DNA of 64,000 nucleotides from Archivesica marissinica (Eukaryota > Mollusca > Bivalvia > Venerida > Vesicomyidae). Below are positions 1 through 10,935 of this stretch, one piece after another (positions within the stretch are counted from its first letter, which is position 1; each line of letters opens with the position of its first letter). The notes beneath the pieces were generated by a model. That model saw nothing but the letters and a program-made list of their open reading frames with translations. It was not told where the DNA came from and ran no database searches. The DNA lies in contig JABXNX010000060.1 in the NCBI GenBank assembly GCA_014843695.1, forward strand, positions 124,001-188,000, written 5' to 3'. A program made the position numbers and the translations under genes.

Positions 1-719
1 CATGTAGAGCATCGACTTGTATCTCTAACAGAACAGAGATCGAGCAAATATAAACTTGTGTTTTCGTGGAAGGAAACCTGAATACCCATCTATCCAGATT
101 GTTGACAACCATACCATTTTGTATATAAACATTGATAATATTGAGTGATGCATGCACCAACTGACTTATTCAATTACATGTATTATAAATAAAATTGTAT
201 TCTGTTCACTCAAATGGACTTTGTTATGTTGGTTTATTGGCAGAAAAGGTTCGGTCATATCGCGACTGTTCAGCTACCGACCTTCCGTAACCAAGCTGTA
301 TATCTTCCTCGCATGTAATAAATCGACACCCCAGTGTGATTTGAGACCTGCCACAGTGATGGACAAGTGATTTGAAGTCATTGACCAAAATTGACTCAGT
401 ATGAAGGTTGAATTGACTCCGTGTACATGTACTTACAATATATATATAATATAACAATATCAGTAACAACTGCATGACATCAAGTCAATTATATTTAAAG
501 TACTTACTTGTAAAGACCATACTTCTGCATTTTTTTTCATGGATCTGAAGCACTTTGCTCTTACGTCACAACCATTGTTTTTTACTTTGACTGAAATTTC
601 AAGTCATATTTAATTTTCAGTCACAAATAATATATATTGTTTTTGTTGATAGATCTAGGCAAATTTTAAGTCGTGTTATCAATATGGAGTGAACCATGTA
701 CAAACTAACACATAAAGTG
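1..719. other. AT-rich unique sequence, no gene seen
   Basis: No conserved coding frame, tandem array or RNA gene is recognised. The stretch lies downstream (on the minus strand) of the last visible PKC exon, so it is probably intronic or intergenic. Confidence 0.5.
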
Positions 720-957
720 TGGAAGTCGTGATAGCGCAATGGATGCGCGTTCGCTTCAGTTGCGAAAGGTCCGGAGTTCGAGCCCTGCTGGAGCCGTTAC
801 GATTGTGTCCTTAGGCAAGGCATTTAAATTCCACGTTGCCTCTTCTCTCTCCCTCGTGGCGATGGATTCCATCAGGAATGAGGTCTCGAGAGTGATCTAT
901 ATAAGTTGAAATAACTTGTTTCGCAATCGAGCTAAAATAAATTTGTATAAACTATAA
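720..957 (+). mobile_element. tRNA-derived SINE, family A, full-length copy
   Basis: A unit of about 235 bp begins 'gtggaagtcgtgatagcgca' with an A-box-like segment (agcgcaatggatgcgcg) and a B-box-like segment (ggagttcgagccc), followed by a non-tRNA body (ctctccctcgtggcgatgga...) and an AT-rich tail (aaataaatttgtataaact). Related copies lie at 5733, 13292, 13462, 29343, 46495 and 51877 in both orientations, as expected for a retroposed Pol III element. No protein is encoded. Confidence 0.8.
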
Positions 958-1204
958 GTGAACTTGACCAAAATTTTGGTTACGTTTCGACTAGGGTGCA
1001 TCAGTCGTTCATTAGACTATGCGTGTGCATTTTACATAATAGATCTAAATAAACAGCATAGATGCATGAAACAGCCCGAAAATCGTTTGCAAGACCAATT
1101 AAATATTGGGTTACGTAATTATACTGATATAAACTGGTGTAAAATGTTCTAGAAACGTCTACAAACAACAGCTTTGTAAACACGAAATTGACGAATGAAC
1201 TTAC

Positions 1205-1382
1205 CTTCAACATCATCCACGTACGATCCATGGAAGAATCTGTAACCCTTATTCAGATGTTTATTAGGAACCTTGGAATGTTTTTTAATGATTGAAACCA
1301 CGTCATCCATTGAAATATCGAGTACTGTCGCTAAATTAGTCGTCCATCCGGGATCCCTGAGGCATTTGTTGATAGCAGCCAT
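1205..1382 (-). CDS. Putative first coding exon of an unidentified, possibly transposon-borne gene
   Basis: An open frame on the minus strand starts at an ATG (1380-1382) and runs about 59 codons to a near-perfect 5' splice site, gaag|gtaagt, at 1205/1204. The frame is open further upstream to about 1481, so an earlier start is possible. The peptide begins MAAINKC and ends KGYRFFHGSYVDDVE. The KGYxFFxxxYVxDVE pattern reminds me of the N-terminal part of multi-copy, SWIM-zinc-finger-type uncharacterised proteins of molluscs, but that is from memory and weak. It is not kinase sequence, so it is not the next PKC exon. It could be a nested gene, a transposon fragment or chance. No downstream exon was found in the window. 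Confidence 0.3.
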
Positions 1383-1476
1383 TATTATGTGCGTTAAGAG
1401 CCTCGTTTTGGATATTTTCAGAACGAGGCGTGAATAAGGAGTATTGCCACTGAACGGATACATTTGTGGATTTTGA

Positions 1477-1742
1477 GTCAATTAAAGGGTAATAACTCTG
1501 GTGTTACTGGCCCGATGTAAACGAATGCATGCACCAGTGCACTACAGTGATATTAAGCTTCATAAAATTCCACTCAATGGGTACTGAAAACAGGTTACAG
1601 ACGGACAAATTTGTGTTTTTTTGTCAATTAAAGGGCAATAACTCTGGTGTCTATGAAAAATGCATTTACACCAGCACACTATGATTATACATATTTATTT
1701 TAAGTTTCATAAATTTCCACTCATTGATTACTGAGAATTGGC
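1477..1742 (+). repeat. Two diverged tandem copies of a dispersed mollusc-type repeat
   Basis: Two units of about 140 bp both begin 'gtcaattaaagggyaataac' and share later blocks (cattta/catgcaccag, aagtttcataaa, ttccactca). The second ends in ctcagacatacgcacagacg, which runs directly into the 12-bp array. No coding capacity. Probably a non-autonomous DNA transposon or MITE-like repeat. Confidence 0.55.
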
Positions 1743-2695
1743 TCAGACATACGCACAGACGTACACACAGACGTATGCACAGACGTACACACAGACGTAT
1801 GCACAGACGTACACACAGCCATATGCACAGATGTACACACAGACATATGCACAGACGTACACACAAACGTATGCACAGACGTACACACAAACGTATGCAC
1901 AGACGTACACACAGACATATGCACAGACGTACACACAGATGTATGCACAGACGTACACACAGACGTACACACAGACGTAACAGACGTACACACAGACGTA
2001 TGCACAGACGTACACACAGACGTACACACAAACGTATGCACAGACATACACACAAATGTATGCACAGACGTACACACAGACGTATGCACAGACGTACACA
2101 CAGACGTATGCACAGACGTACACACAGACGTACACACAAACGTACACACAGACGTATGCACAGACGTACACACAGACGTATGCACATACGTACACACAGA
2201 CGTACACACAGACGTACGCACAGACGTATGCACAGACGTACAACACACAGACGTACACAGACGTACACACAGACGTACACACAAACGTACACACAGACGT
2301 ATGCACAGACGTACACACAGACGTATGCACAGACGTACACACAGACGTATGCACAGACGTACACACAGACGTATGCACAGACGTACACACAGACGTACAC
2401 ACAAACGTATGCACAGACGTACACACAGACGTACGCACATACGTACACACAGACGTACGCACATATGTATGCACAGACGTATGCACAAACATACGCACAG
2501 ACATACACACAGCCGTACACACAGACGTACGTACGAACATACGGACGTACGCACAGAGGTATGCACAGACGTACACACAGACGTATGCAGAGACGTTACA
2601 CACAGACGTATGCACAGACATACACACAGACGTACGCAGACGTACACACAAACGTATGCACAGACATACACACAGACGTACGCACAAACAGACAG
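1741..2695. repeat. 12-bp minisatellite (acgtacacacag / acgtatgcacag)
   Basis: About 80 copies of a 12-bp unit, often alternating as a 24-bp dimer (cagacgtacacacagacgtatgca). All six frames stay open for long stretches (200-340 codons) only because the unit length is a multiple of three and lacks stops. These frames are Thr/Gln/Arg/His or Cys/Val/Leu repeats with no domain. Confidence 0.95.
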
Positions 2696-2823
2696 ACGAA
2701 GCCAAATCAATATCCCTCATCACTATTCTGTGATCAAAATCTTTATTTTGGGTGATGAAAACGACTGCACGCTCTTGCAAAAAATAGGACCAGTAGAATA
2801 GTGTATATATATATGTGTGTTAC

Positions 2824-2997
2824 CATGGTCTGAAAACATGAATGTAGCTGCACGAGGAATGGAGGTTTTGTGGGTAAGGCTAACACTCGTTTCTCTATCA
2901 TCGTACATTCTACATCGTCATCCTGGATTATCACGTCTTTTTTCAAGATTTTGATGGCATACAGCTCGTCCGTGCCCTTACGCTCCGCTAAAACTAC
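2824..2997 (-). CDS. PRKC: Conventional protein kinase C, exon for kinase N-lobe (partial gene)
   Basis: This 174-bp exon encodes 58 residues of the N-lobe of a conventional PKC. It begins [10 protein letters not shown] immediately after the glycine loop and contains the ATP-anchoring lysine in the motif YAIKILKKD (residue 16 of the exon). It then has the alpha-C helix region with the conserved glutamate ([16 protein letters not shown]) and ends at SCFQTM, where mammalian PKCs continue into the hinge strand. The acceptor is tttacag|gta and the donor is atg|gtaaca; both borders are phase 0. The preceding exon is at 4765-4887. The next exon is not found leftwards in the window. Like all PKCs it would phosphorylate Ser/Thr on cytosolic and membrane substrates after Ca2+ and diacylglycerol activation. 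The isoform cannot be fixed from these exons. Confidence 0.96.
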
Positions 2998-3284
2998 CTG
3001 TAAACAAGGCAAGTTGCAAAATAAATATATACTTACAACGCAAAATGTTCTACATACTATATATATATTGCAAATCTTTTTCTAGCGATACACTTTAATT
3101 GCGAATTATTACATGAAACTGGAGACATGGATTAGTTGAGGTGATTGTGCATAGACTGGCTTAATGAAACTAATACCTTGAAATTCAATGTTGATTATTC
3201 AATATTTGTATGTATATGGTTGCGTTTCTATTGCATTAAGTATACATATAGGATTCTACAGGAGTGAGGATTTCATACTATATG

Positions 3285-3446
3285 AAACTCACTTTGGAAT
3301 GTTGGATATTAAACTCACTTTGGAATGTTGGATATTAAACTCACTTTGGAATGTTGGATATTAAACTCACTTTGGAATGTTGGATATTAAACTCACTTTG
3401 GAATGTTGGATATTAAACTCACTTTGGAATGTTGGATATTAAACTC
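3285..3446. repeat. 26-bp tandem repeat, 6 copies
   Basis: Six near-identical units, aaactcactttggaatgttg followed by gatatt. It lies in the 1.8-kb PKC intron. Confidence 0.95.
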
Positions 3447-3584
3447 GCCAAATGGTTCGCTTAATAGCAAAATTCCAAAACAAGTTCAAATATAGTATGA
3501 AATCACCACGAGTGTAGGATCCTTTTATCACATCACCATAGTAACAGCGGGTCCCTAGTTTAGGATGTTAATCAATATTTGTGC

Positions 3585-3846
3585 ACAAACGCTGCTATTT
3601 TCATTTTGCACAAACGCTGCTACTTTCATTTTGCACAAACGCTGCTACTTTCATTTTGCACAAACGCTGCTACTTTCATTTTGGCACAAACGCTGCTACT
3701 TTCATTTTGGCACAAACGCTGCTACTTTCATTTTGGCACAAATGCTGCTACTTTCATTTTGGCACAAACGCTGCTACTTTCATTTTGGCACAAACGCTGC
3801 TACTTTCATTTTGGCACAAACGCTGCTACTTTCATTTTGGCACCAA
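3585..3846. repeat. 26-bp tandem repeat, about 10 copies
   Basis: The unit is cacaaacgctgctactttca followed by ttttgg; the first units lack one g. Short open frames across it are repeat by-products. Confidence 0.95.
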
Positions 3847-3931
3847 CTGACGGAGCATTATTTTGTCATGACAGTCACTAAATTACTGAACATGAATCCA
3901 TTATAAACGTGACTTTCATGGAGAACACGGT

Positions 3932-4107
3932 AGTGCGCCTCCGTGGTCGAGTGGTTAGGGTTGCTGGCTTGTATACCACTGTAACCTATCATACTGATGG
4001 GTTCGAGTATTGGTTAACTGCTGGCTAAAGGTGTTGTTAGGTTAACTGCCTGTCGCTCAAATGGTCAACCGGTAGTGACGTTAAATAAACTTAATAAAGA
4101 AAAAAGA
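3932..4107 (+). mobile_element. tRNA-derived SINE, family B
   Basis: The head resembles a class II tRNA: A-box-like ccgtggtcgagtggttaggg and B-box-like gggttcgagt, with a short unrelated body and an A-rich tail (aataaacttaataaagaaaa). A second copy with a closely matching head is on the minus strand at 26018-26295. The tail abuts the first unit of the PKC-derived 46-bp array, so the insertion marks one edge of that array. Confidence 0.75.
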
Positions 4108-4108
4108 A

Positions 4109-4798
4109 GAATGTACAAACCTTGCCAAAGCTGCCCTTGCCTAGTACAGTGAGGAAATGTACAAACCTTGCCAAAGCTGCCCTTGCCTAGTACAGTGAGG
4201 AAATGTACAAACCTTGCCAAAGCTGCCCTTGCCTAGTACAGTGAGGAAATGTACAAACCTTGCCAAAGCTGCCCTTGCCTAGTACAGTGAGGAAATGTAC
4301 AAACCTTGCCAAAGCTGCCCTTGCCTAGTACAGTGAGGAAATGTACAAACCTTGCCAAAGCTGCCCTTGCCTAGTACAGTGAGGAAATGTACAAACCTTG
4401 CCAAAGCTGCCCTTGCCTAGTACAGTGAGGAAATGTACAAACCTTGCCAAAGCTGCCCTTGCCTAGTACAGTGAGGAAATGTACAAACCTTGCCAAAGCT
4501 GCCCTTGCCTAGTACAGTGAGGAAATGTACAAACCTTGCCAAAGCTGCCCTTGCCTAGTACAGTGAGGAAATGTACAAACCTTGCCAAAGCTGCCCTTGC
4601 CTAGTACAGTGAGGAAATGTACAAACCTTGCCAAAGCTGCCCTTGCCTAGTACAGTGAGGAAATGTACAAACCTTGCCAAAGCTGCCTTTGCCTAGTACA
4701 GTGAGGAAATGTACAAACCTTGCCAAAGCTGCCTTTGCCTAGTACAGTGAGGAAATGTACAAACCTTGCCAAAGCTGCCCTTGCCTAGTACAGTGAGG
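4109..4798 (-). repeat. 46-bp tandem array of a PKC exon end plus its 5' splice site, 15 copies
   Basis: Fifteen 46-bp units repeat the last coding bases of the adjacent PKC exon plus the start of the intron. Read on the minus strand, each unit contains the glycine-loop codons for VLGKGSFGK followed by the donor gtttgt and cattt. The rightmost copy (ending at 4765) is the real exon end; the other 14 lie in the intron, with predicted exon ends at every 46th base down to 4121. Two copies carry a single c-to-t change; the rest look nearly identical, suggesting recent expansion. Since 46 is not a multiple of three, and reading through meets a stop at 4693-4695, use of any downstream donor would break the kinase frame. 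Confidence 0.95.
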
Positions 4799-4887
4799 AA
4801 ATTGAAGTCTGAGGCTCGGACAATATCTTGTTTACTACTATTCCGTGGTAAATCTACTGGAGGGGGCCTCTTATCAATCATGGTCTC
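4765..4887 (-). CDS. PRKC: Conventional protein kinase C, exon for hinge (V3) and glycine-rich loop
   Basis: This 123-bp exon (41 codons) starts after the acceptor gtttcag|gag and ends at ggcaag|gtttgt, phase 0 on both sides. It encodes the variable hinge (ETMIDKRPPPVDLPRNSSKQ) and then the first kinase strand, DFNFLTVLGKGSFGK. This includes the full G-x-G-x-x-G nucleotide loop and ends one residue before the loop valine, which the next exon supplies. It is squeezed between two minisatellites: the 24-bp array starts about 25 bp upstream of the acceptor, and the 46-bp array is a direct amplification of the exon's own 3' end and donor. The proximal donor is inferred to be the one used, because it alone keeps the frame into 2824-2997. 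Confidence 0.95.
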
Positions 4888-4912
4888 CTGAAACACACAT
4901 CATGTACGTAAG

Positions 4913-5512
4913 TCATATCATGATCATGTACACATATTATATCCTGATCATGTACACACATTGTATCCTGATCATGTACATACATTGTATCCAGATCATG
5001 TACACACATTGTATCCAGATCATGTACACACATTGTATCCAGATCATGTACACACATTGTATCCAGATCATGTACACACATTGTATCCTGATCATGTACA
5101 CACATTTATCCTGATCATGTACACACATTTATCCTGATCATGTACACACATTGTATCCTGATCATGTACACACATTTATCCGGATCATGTACACACATTG
5201 TATCCGGATCAGGTACACACATTGTATCCTGATCATGTACACACATTTATCCTGATCATGTACACACATTTATCCTGATCATGTACACACATTTATTCTG
5301 ATCATGTACACACATTTATCCTGATCATGTATGTAATTTGCATCCGGATCAGATACACACATTACATCCGGATCAGGTACACACATTACATCCGGATCAG
5401 GTACACATGTTACATCTGGATCATGTACACAAGTTGTATCTGGATCATGTACACACGTTGTATCCAGATCATGTACACACATTGTATCCGGATCATGTAC
5501 ACAAGTTGCATC
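4913..5512. repeat. 24-bp tandem repeat next to a PKC acceptor
   Basis: About 25 units of tgatcatgtacacacattgt followed by atcc, with some 21-22-bp variants. Each unit contains the palindrome TGATCA. On the PKC strand it forms the sequence just upstream of the acceptor at 4888, so it occupies the branch-point region. Confidence 0.93.
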
Positions 5513-5732
5513 CGGATGTATGTATGTATGTATGTAAGCTGATGAAAACATGCTAGTACAATTTACAAATTTATTTTCACAAATGAATACAGTAAAACCG
5601 GGATTTCTTCCGGAATAACAAAAAGTCTTAGTAATTCTGTAAATACTTAATTAATTTTTATTTGTTTTTATAAAATTTGATATCATTTTAAAGGTTTGAA
5701 TATGCACAATTAGACATAATATTGATGCCTTA

Positions 5733-5990
5733 ATTTGTACACATTTATTTTAGCTTGATCGCGAAACAAGTTACTACAACTTATATTAATAACTCTCGAG
5801 ACTTCATTCCTGATGGAATCCATCGCCACGAGGGAGAGAGAGGCAATGTGGAATTTAAGTGCCTTGCCTAAGGGCATAATGGATACGGCTACAGCTGGGC
5901 GTGAACTCCAGGCCTTTCGCACGTGAAGCGAGCGCGCTATCACTGCACACTGCGCTACCACTGCACACTGCGCTACCACCACTTCCTAAT
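5733..5990 (-). mobile_element. tRNA-derived SINE, family A
   Basis: Minus-strand copy: AT-rich tail at 5735, body with tctcgagacttcattcctga, and the head toward 5990. The head end holds a small internal triplication of cactgcacactgcgctac-like sequence, a possible start of a new array. Confidence 0.78.
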
Positions 5991-6000
5991 ACTGATGATT

Positions 6001-6285
6001 GCTGCAAAGTTTGGTGAAATCTCCAAAACACACTTTTGGAGAGGAAGCACGGACAAGCTTTTATGTTATAAAAATGTTCAAATGGCCGTAAATCTACACA
6101 TCTATATGCAACCTAGACATCATACCGATGCTTCAGGCCAAGTTTGTGAAAATCCAACATGGGGTTATGGAGATAAAGCGGATAGACGGACAGACGGAAA
6201 AAACAATATGTCTCCCCTCATTATGGGGGGAAAACATGTTAGATGTGTTAGACAGTGTATTACCGCTGTCTCAACAGGAAGCATT
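6001..6285. repeat. Dispersed repeat (MITE-like) remnant
   Basis: Contains 'catcataccgatgcttcagg', 'ggttatggagataaagcgga', a short gacggacagacgg run and 'gtctcccctcattatggggg'. These blocks recur in bivalve intergenic DNA as I remember them. The last block also occurs near 10793 (ctcattatggggagacataa). No coding frame. Confidence 0.4.
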
Positions 6286-6311
6286 TAACTCGCATAGAAG
6301 AGACTAATAAT

Positions 6312-6636
6312 GTGATTGCGTTCACAATTCCGTTTGATCCATCTCTAAGGCGCTAAGTATTGGGACCTTCTGAACTTATCTAAAAACAATGCCACTAAGT
6401 CTGTTTATGACAATTACAAACCAATAGTTGCTTATAAATGTCCAAAACATTTACAGAATTACTTAATCAATTCTGAATTTTCATCGCGAGATGATAGTGG
6501 TTTATTCTCAGAGTTGTGGCTCTAAACGGTGTTCTGTAATAACATCGTATGTGGTTCAGACTTTGTTACTGGGGAGAGATACACGACATAACGCAAACTG
6601 CAAAACTAAAAATGGAATATACCTTATAACTTGTAA
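6312..6636 (+). pseudogene. Broken Penelope-like retroelement fragment (RT end to GIY-YIG endonuclease start)
   Basis: Three reading frames in succession give one recognisable protein tail. Frame one reads VIAFTIPFDPSLRR (6312-6353), then a stop. Frame two from 6361 reads WDLLNLSKNN...KPIVAYKCPKHLQNYLI and ends in a stop at 6523-6525; this matches the region just after the fingers/palm in Penelope-like reverse transcriptases. Frame three from about 6515 reads CGSKRCSV... and then NCKTKNGIYLITCK, a cysteine-containing linker and the start of a GIY-YIG nuclease. At least two frameshifts and a stop (tga for tgg) in the nuclease make it dead. It runs directly into the 60-bp array, whose unit is its GIY-YIG core. 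Family assignment is from memory of the motif order. Confidence 0.7.
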
Positions 6637-9600
6637 GTGATGCAACAATACGTGGGACAAACTAAACATGTAATATACCTTATAACGTGTAAGTGATGCA
6701 ACGCACAATACGTGGGACAAACTAAACATGTAATATACCTTATAACGTGTAAGTGATGCAACGCACAATACGTGGGACAAACTAAGCATGTAATATACCT
6801 TATAACTTGTAAGTGATGCAACGCACAATACGTGGGACAAACTAAACATGTAATATACCTTATAACGTGTAAGTGGTGTAACGCACAATACGTGGGACAA
6901 ACTAAACATGTAATATACCTTATAACTTGTAAGTGGTGCAACAATACGTGGGACAAACTAAACATGTAATATACCTTATAACTTGTAAGTGATGCAACGC
7001 ACAATACGTGGGACAAACTAAACATGTAATATACCTAATAACTTGTAAGTGATGCAACGCACAATACGTGGGACAAACTAAACATGTAATATACCTTATA
7101 ACTTGTAAGTGATGCAACGCACAATACGTGGGACAAACTAAACATATAATATACCTTATAACTTGTAAGTGGTGCAGCGCACAATATATGGGACAAACTA
7201 AACATGTAATATACCTTATTACTTGTAAGTGGTACAACGCACAATACGTGAGACAAACTAAACATAGAATATACCTTATTACTTGTAAGTGGTACAACGC
7301 ACAATACGTGGGACAAACTAAACATGTAATATACCTTATAACTTGTAAGTGATGCAACAATACGTGGGACAAACTAAACATGTAATATACCTTATAACTT
7401 GTAAGTGATGCAATGCACAATACGTGGGACAAACTAAACATGTAATATACCTTATAACTTGTAAGTGATGCAACGCACAATATGTGGGACAAACTAAACA
7501 TGTAATATACCTTATAACTTGTAAGTGATGCAATGCACAATACGTGGGACAAACTAAACATGTAATATACCTTATAACTTGTAAGTGATGCAATGCACAA
7601 TACGTGGGACAAACTAAACATGTAATATACCTTATAACTTGTAAGTGGTGCAACAATACGTGGGACAAACTAAACATGTAATATACCTTATTACTTGTAA
7701 GTGATGCAACGCACAATACGTGGGACAAACTAAATATGTAATATACCTTATTACTTGTAAGTGATGCAACGCACAATACGTGGGACAAACTAAACATGTA
7801 ATATACCTTATAACTTGTAAGTGATGCAACGCACAATACGTGGGACAAACTAAACATGTAATATACCTAATAACTTGTAAGTGATGCAACGCACAATACG
7901 TGGGACAAACTAAACATGTAATATACCTTATAACGTGTAAGTGGTGTAACGCACAATACGTGGGACAAACTAAACATGTAGTATACCTTATTACTTGTAA
8001 GTGATGCAGCGCACAATACGTGGGACAAACTAAACATGTAATATACCTTATTACTTGTAAGTGATGCAACGCACAATATGTGGGACAAACTAAATATGTA
8101 ATATACCTTATTACTTGTAAGTGATGCAACGCACAATACGTGAGACAAACTAAACATGTAATATACCTTATAACTTGTAAGTGGTGCAACGCACAATACG
8201 TGGGACAAACTAAACATGTAATATACCTTATTACTTGTAAGTGATGCAACACACAATACGTGGGACAAACTAAACATGTCATATACCTTATAACTTGTAA
8301 GTGATGCAACACACAATACGTGGGACAAACTAAACATGCAATATACCTTATAACTTGTAAGTGATGCAACACACAATACGTGGGACAAACTAAACATGTA
8401 ATATACCTTATTACTTGTAAGTGGTGCAACGCACAATACGTGGGACAAACTAAACATGTAATATACCTTATTACTTGTAAGTGATGCAACACACAATACG
8501 TGGGACAAACTAAACATGTCATATACCTTATAACTTGTAAGTGATGCAACACACAATACGTGGGACAAACTAAACATGTAATATACCTTATAACTTGTAA
8601 GTGATGCAACACACAATACGTGGGACAAACTAAACATGTAATATACCTTATTACTTGTAAGTGGTGCAACGCACAATACGTGGGACAAACTAAACATGTA
8701 ATATACCTTATAACTTGTAAGTGGTGCAACGCACAATACGTGGGACAAACTAAACATGTAATATACCTTATAACTTGTAAGTGATGCAACACACAATACG
8801 TGGGACAAACTAAACATGTAATATACCATATAACTTGTAAGTGGTGCAACGCACAATACGTGGGACAAACTAAACATGTAATATACCTTATAACTTGTAA
8901 GTGGTGCAACGCACAATACGTGGGACAAACTAAACATGTAATATACCTTATAACTTGTAAGTGATGCAACAATACGTGGGACAAACTAAACATGTAATAT
9001 ACCTTATTACTTGTAAGTGATGCAGCGCACAATACGTGGGACAAACTAAACATGTAATATACCTTATAACTTGTAAGTGATGCAACGCACAATACGTGGG
9101 ACAACTAAACATGTAATATACCTTATAACTTGTAAGTGGTGTAACGCACAATACGTGGGACAACTAAACATGTAATATACCTTATAACGTGTAAGTGATG
9201 CAACAATACGTGGGACAAACTAAACATGTAATATACCTTATAACTTGTAAGTGATGCAACGCACAATACGTGGGACAAACTAAATATGTAATATACCTTA
9301 TAACTTGTAAGTGATGCAACACACAATACGTGGGACAAACTAAACATGTAATATACCTTATTACTTGTAAGTGATGCAACAATACGTGGGACAAACTAAA
9401 CATGTAATATACCTTATAACTTGTAAGTGGTGCAACGCACAATATGTGGGACAAACTAAACATGTAATATACCTTATAACTTGTAAGTGGTGCAACGCAC
9501 AATACGTGGGACAAACTAAGCATGTAATATACCTTATAACTTGTAAGTGGTGCAACGCACAATACGTGGGACAAACTAAACATGTAATATACCTTATAAC

Positions 9601-10525
9601 TTGTAAGTGATGCAACAATACGTGGGACAAACCAAACATGTAATATACCTTATTACTTGTAAGTGATGCAGCGCACAATACGTGGGACAAACTAAACATG
9701 TAATATACCTTATAACTTGTAAGTGATGCAACACACAATACGTGGGACAAACTAAACATGTAATATACCTTATAACTTGTAAGTGGTGCAACAATACGTG
9801 GGACAAACTAAACATGTAATATACCTTATAACTTGTAAGTGATGCAACGCACAATACGTGGGACAAACCAAACATGTAATATACCTTATAACTTGTAAGT
9901 GATGCAACACACAATACGTGGGACAAACTAAACATGTAATATACCTTATAACTTGTAAGTGGTGCAACACACAATACGTGGGACAAACTAAACATGTAAT
10001 ATACCTTATAACTTGTAAGTGATGCAACGCACAATACGTGGGACAAACCAAACATGTAATATACCTTATTACTTGTAAGTGATGCAACACACAATACGTG
10101 GGACAAACTAAACATGTAATATACCTTATTACTTGTAAGTGATGCAACAATACGTGGGACAAACTAAACATGTAATATACCTTATAACTTGTAAGTGATG
10201 CAATGCACAATACGTGGGACAAACTAAACATGTAATATACCTTATAACTTGTAAGTGATGGAACAATACGTGGGACAAACTAAACATGTAATATACCTTA
10301 TTACTTGTAAGTGATGCAGCGCACAATACGTGGGACAAACTAAACATGTAATATACCTTATAACTTGTAAGTGGTGCAACGCACAATACGTGGGACAACT
10401 AAACATGTAATATACCTTATAACTTGTAAGTGGTGCAACACACAATACGTGGGACAAACTAAACATGTAATATACCTTATCACTTGTAAGTGGTGCAACG
10501 CACAATACGTGGGACAAACTAAACA
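6637..10525 (+). repeat. 60-bp minisatellite built from a GIY-YIG endonuclease core, about 65 copies
   Basis: Units of 60 bp (20 codons), with scattered 56-bp variants lacking gcac. Read on the plus strand in the frame of the Penelope-like remnant upstream, each unit encodes VIYLITCKWCNAQYVGQTKH, that is the Y-L-I-x-C-x-x-C and Y-V-G-x-T signature of the GIY-YIG fold. Many units have tga instead of tgg at the Trp codon, and the 4-bp deletions shift the frame, so no long protein is made. Long minus-strand frames (up to 490 codons) are artefacts of the stop-free complement. Units differ by a few substitutions (tta/att, g/a, c/t), with no obvious gradient. Confidence 0.9.
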
Positions 10526-10815
10526 TGGCGACAGGTAAGTGGTTTGTCATTTCTTTGTTGGCACGTAGTTGTGGGCCGTCCCCAGTGGCTCATATATGGG
10601 TGTTTTTTGGCCGTCTGAAATGGGGCTGGGAGCCTCCTCGGCCCAAATTAAGAAATCTGTTCACGCGGCTCTGGCAAAAAGCCGCTGAAACCCCCTTGGG
10701 GGCGTCCTGGGGCCCGCGGCGGCCATAAACAAGAGGTCCGATCACCCCCCCTGCTGCTCACGTGTTCTGTTTGATTTTGTCCACATTACATCACTCATTA
10801 TGGGGAGACATAACT
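10526..10815. other. GC-rich patch, probably a dispersed element fragment
   Basis: The stretch between the 60-bp array and the PKC exon is much richer in G and C than its surroundings, with runs such as ggggcccgcggcggcc near 10710. It includes 'aaacaagaggtccgatcacc', which resembles the start of a common bivalve repeat, and ends with the ctcattatggggagacataa block shared with 6200-6230. No gene is recognised. Confidence 0.4.
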
Positions 10816-10935
10816 AGAGATTAAGTACCTCCATATTTGAGCGGATTATTTGTATATTGCCTGTAACATCATCTAAGAGATTAAGTACCTGCATTTTTGA
10901 GCGGATTATTTGTATATTGCCTGTAACATCATCTA
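10816..10935 (-). repeat. 60-bp in-frame duplication of a PKC exon end plus donor
   Basis: Two 60-bp units, each with the codons for [12 protein letters not shown] followed by a splice donor (gtacttaat). The upstream unit ends at 10889 (kmq|gtactt) and the second at 10829 (nme|gtactt). The segment between is open, so use of the distal donor would add exactly 20 residues in frame between the C2 domain and the hinge. Confidence 0.9.

Noticed and set aside
1205..1481. Next PKC exon downstream of 2824
   Set aside because: The peptide has no kinase motifs (no hinge strand, HRD/YRD or DFG); it does not continue SCFQTM.
1666..2801. Long Thr/Gln/Arg/His or Cys/Val/Leu open frames in the 12-bp array on both strands
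   Set aside because: All frames of a stop-free 12-bp unit are open; no start context, domain or splice signal.
7632..9104. 490-codon minus-strand frame (CLVCPTYCALHHLQVIRYIT repeats)
   Set aside because: Shadow of the 60-bp array whose plus-strand parent is the GIY-YIG segment; the minus frame has no independent support.
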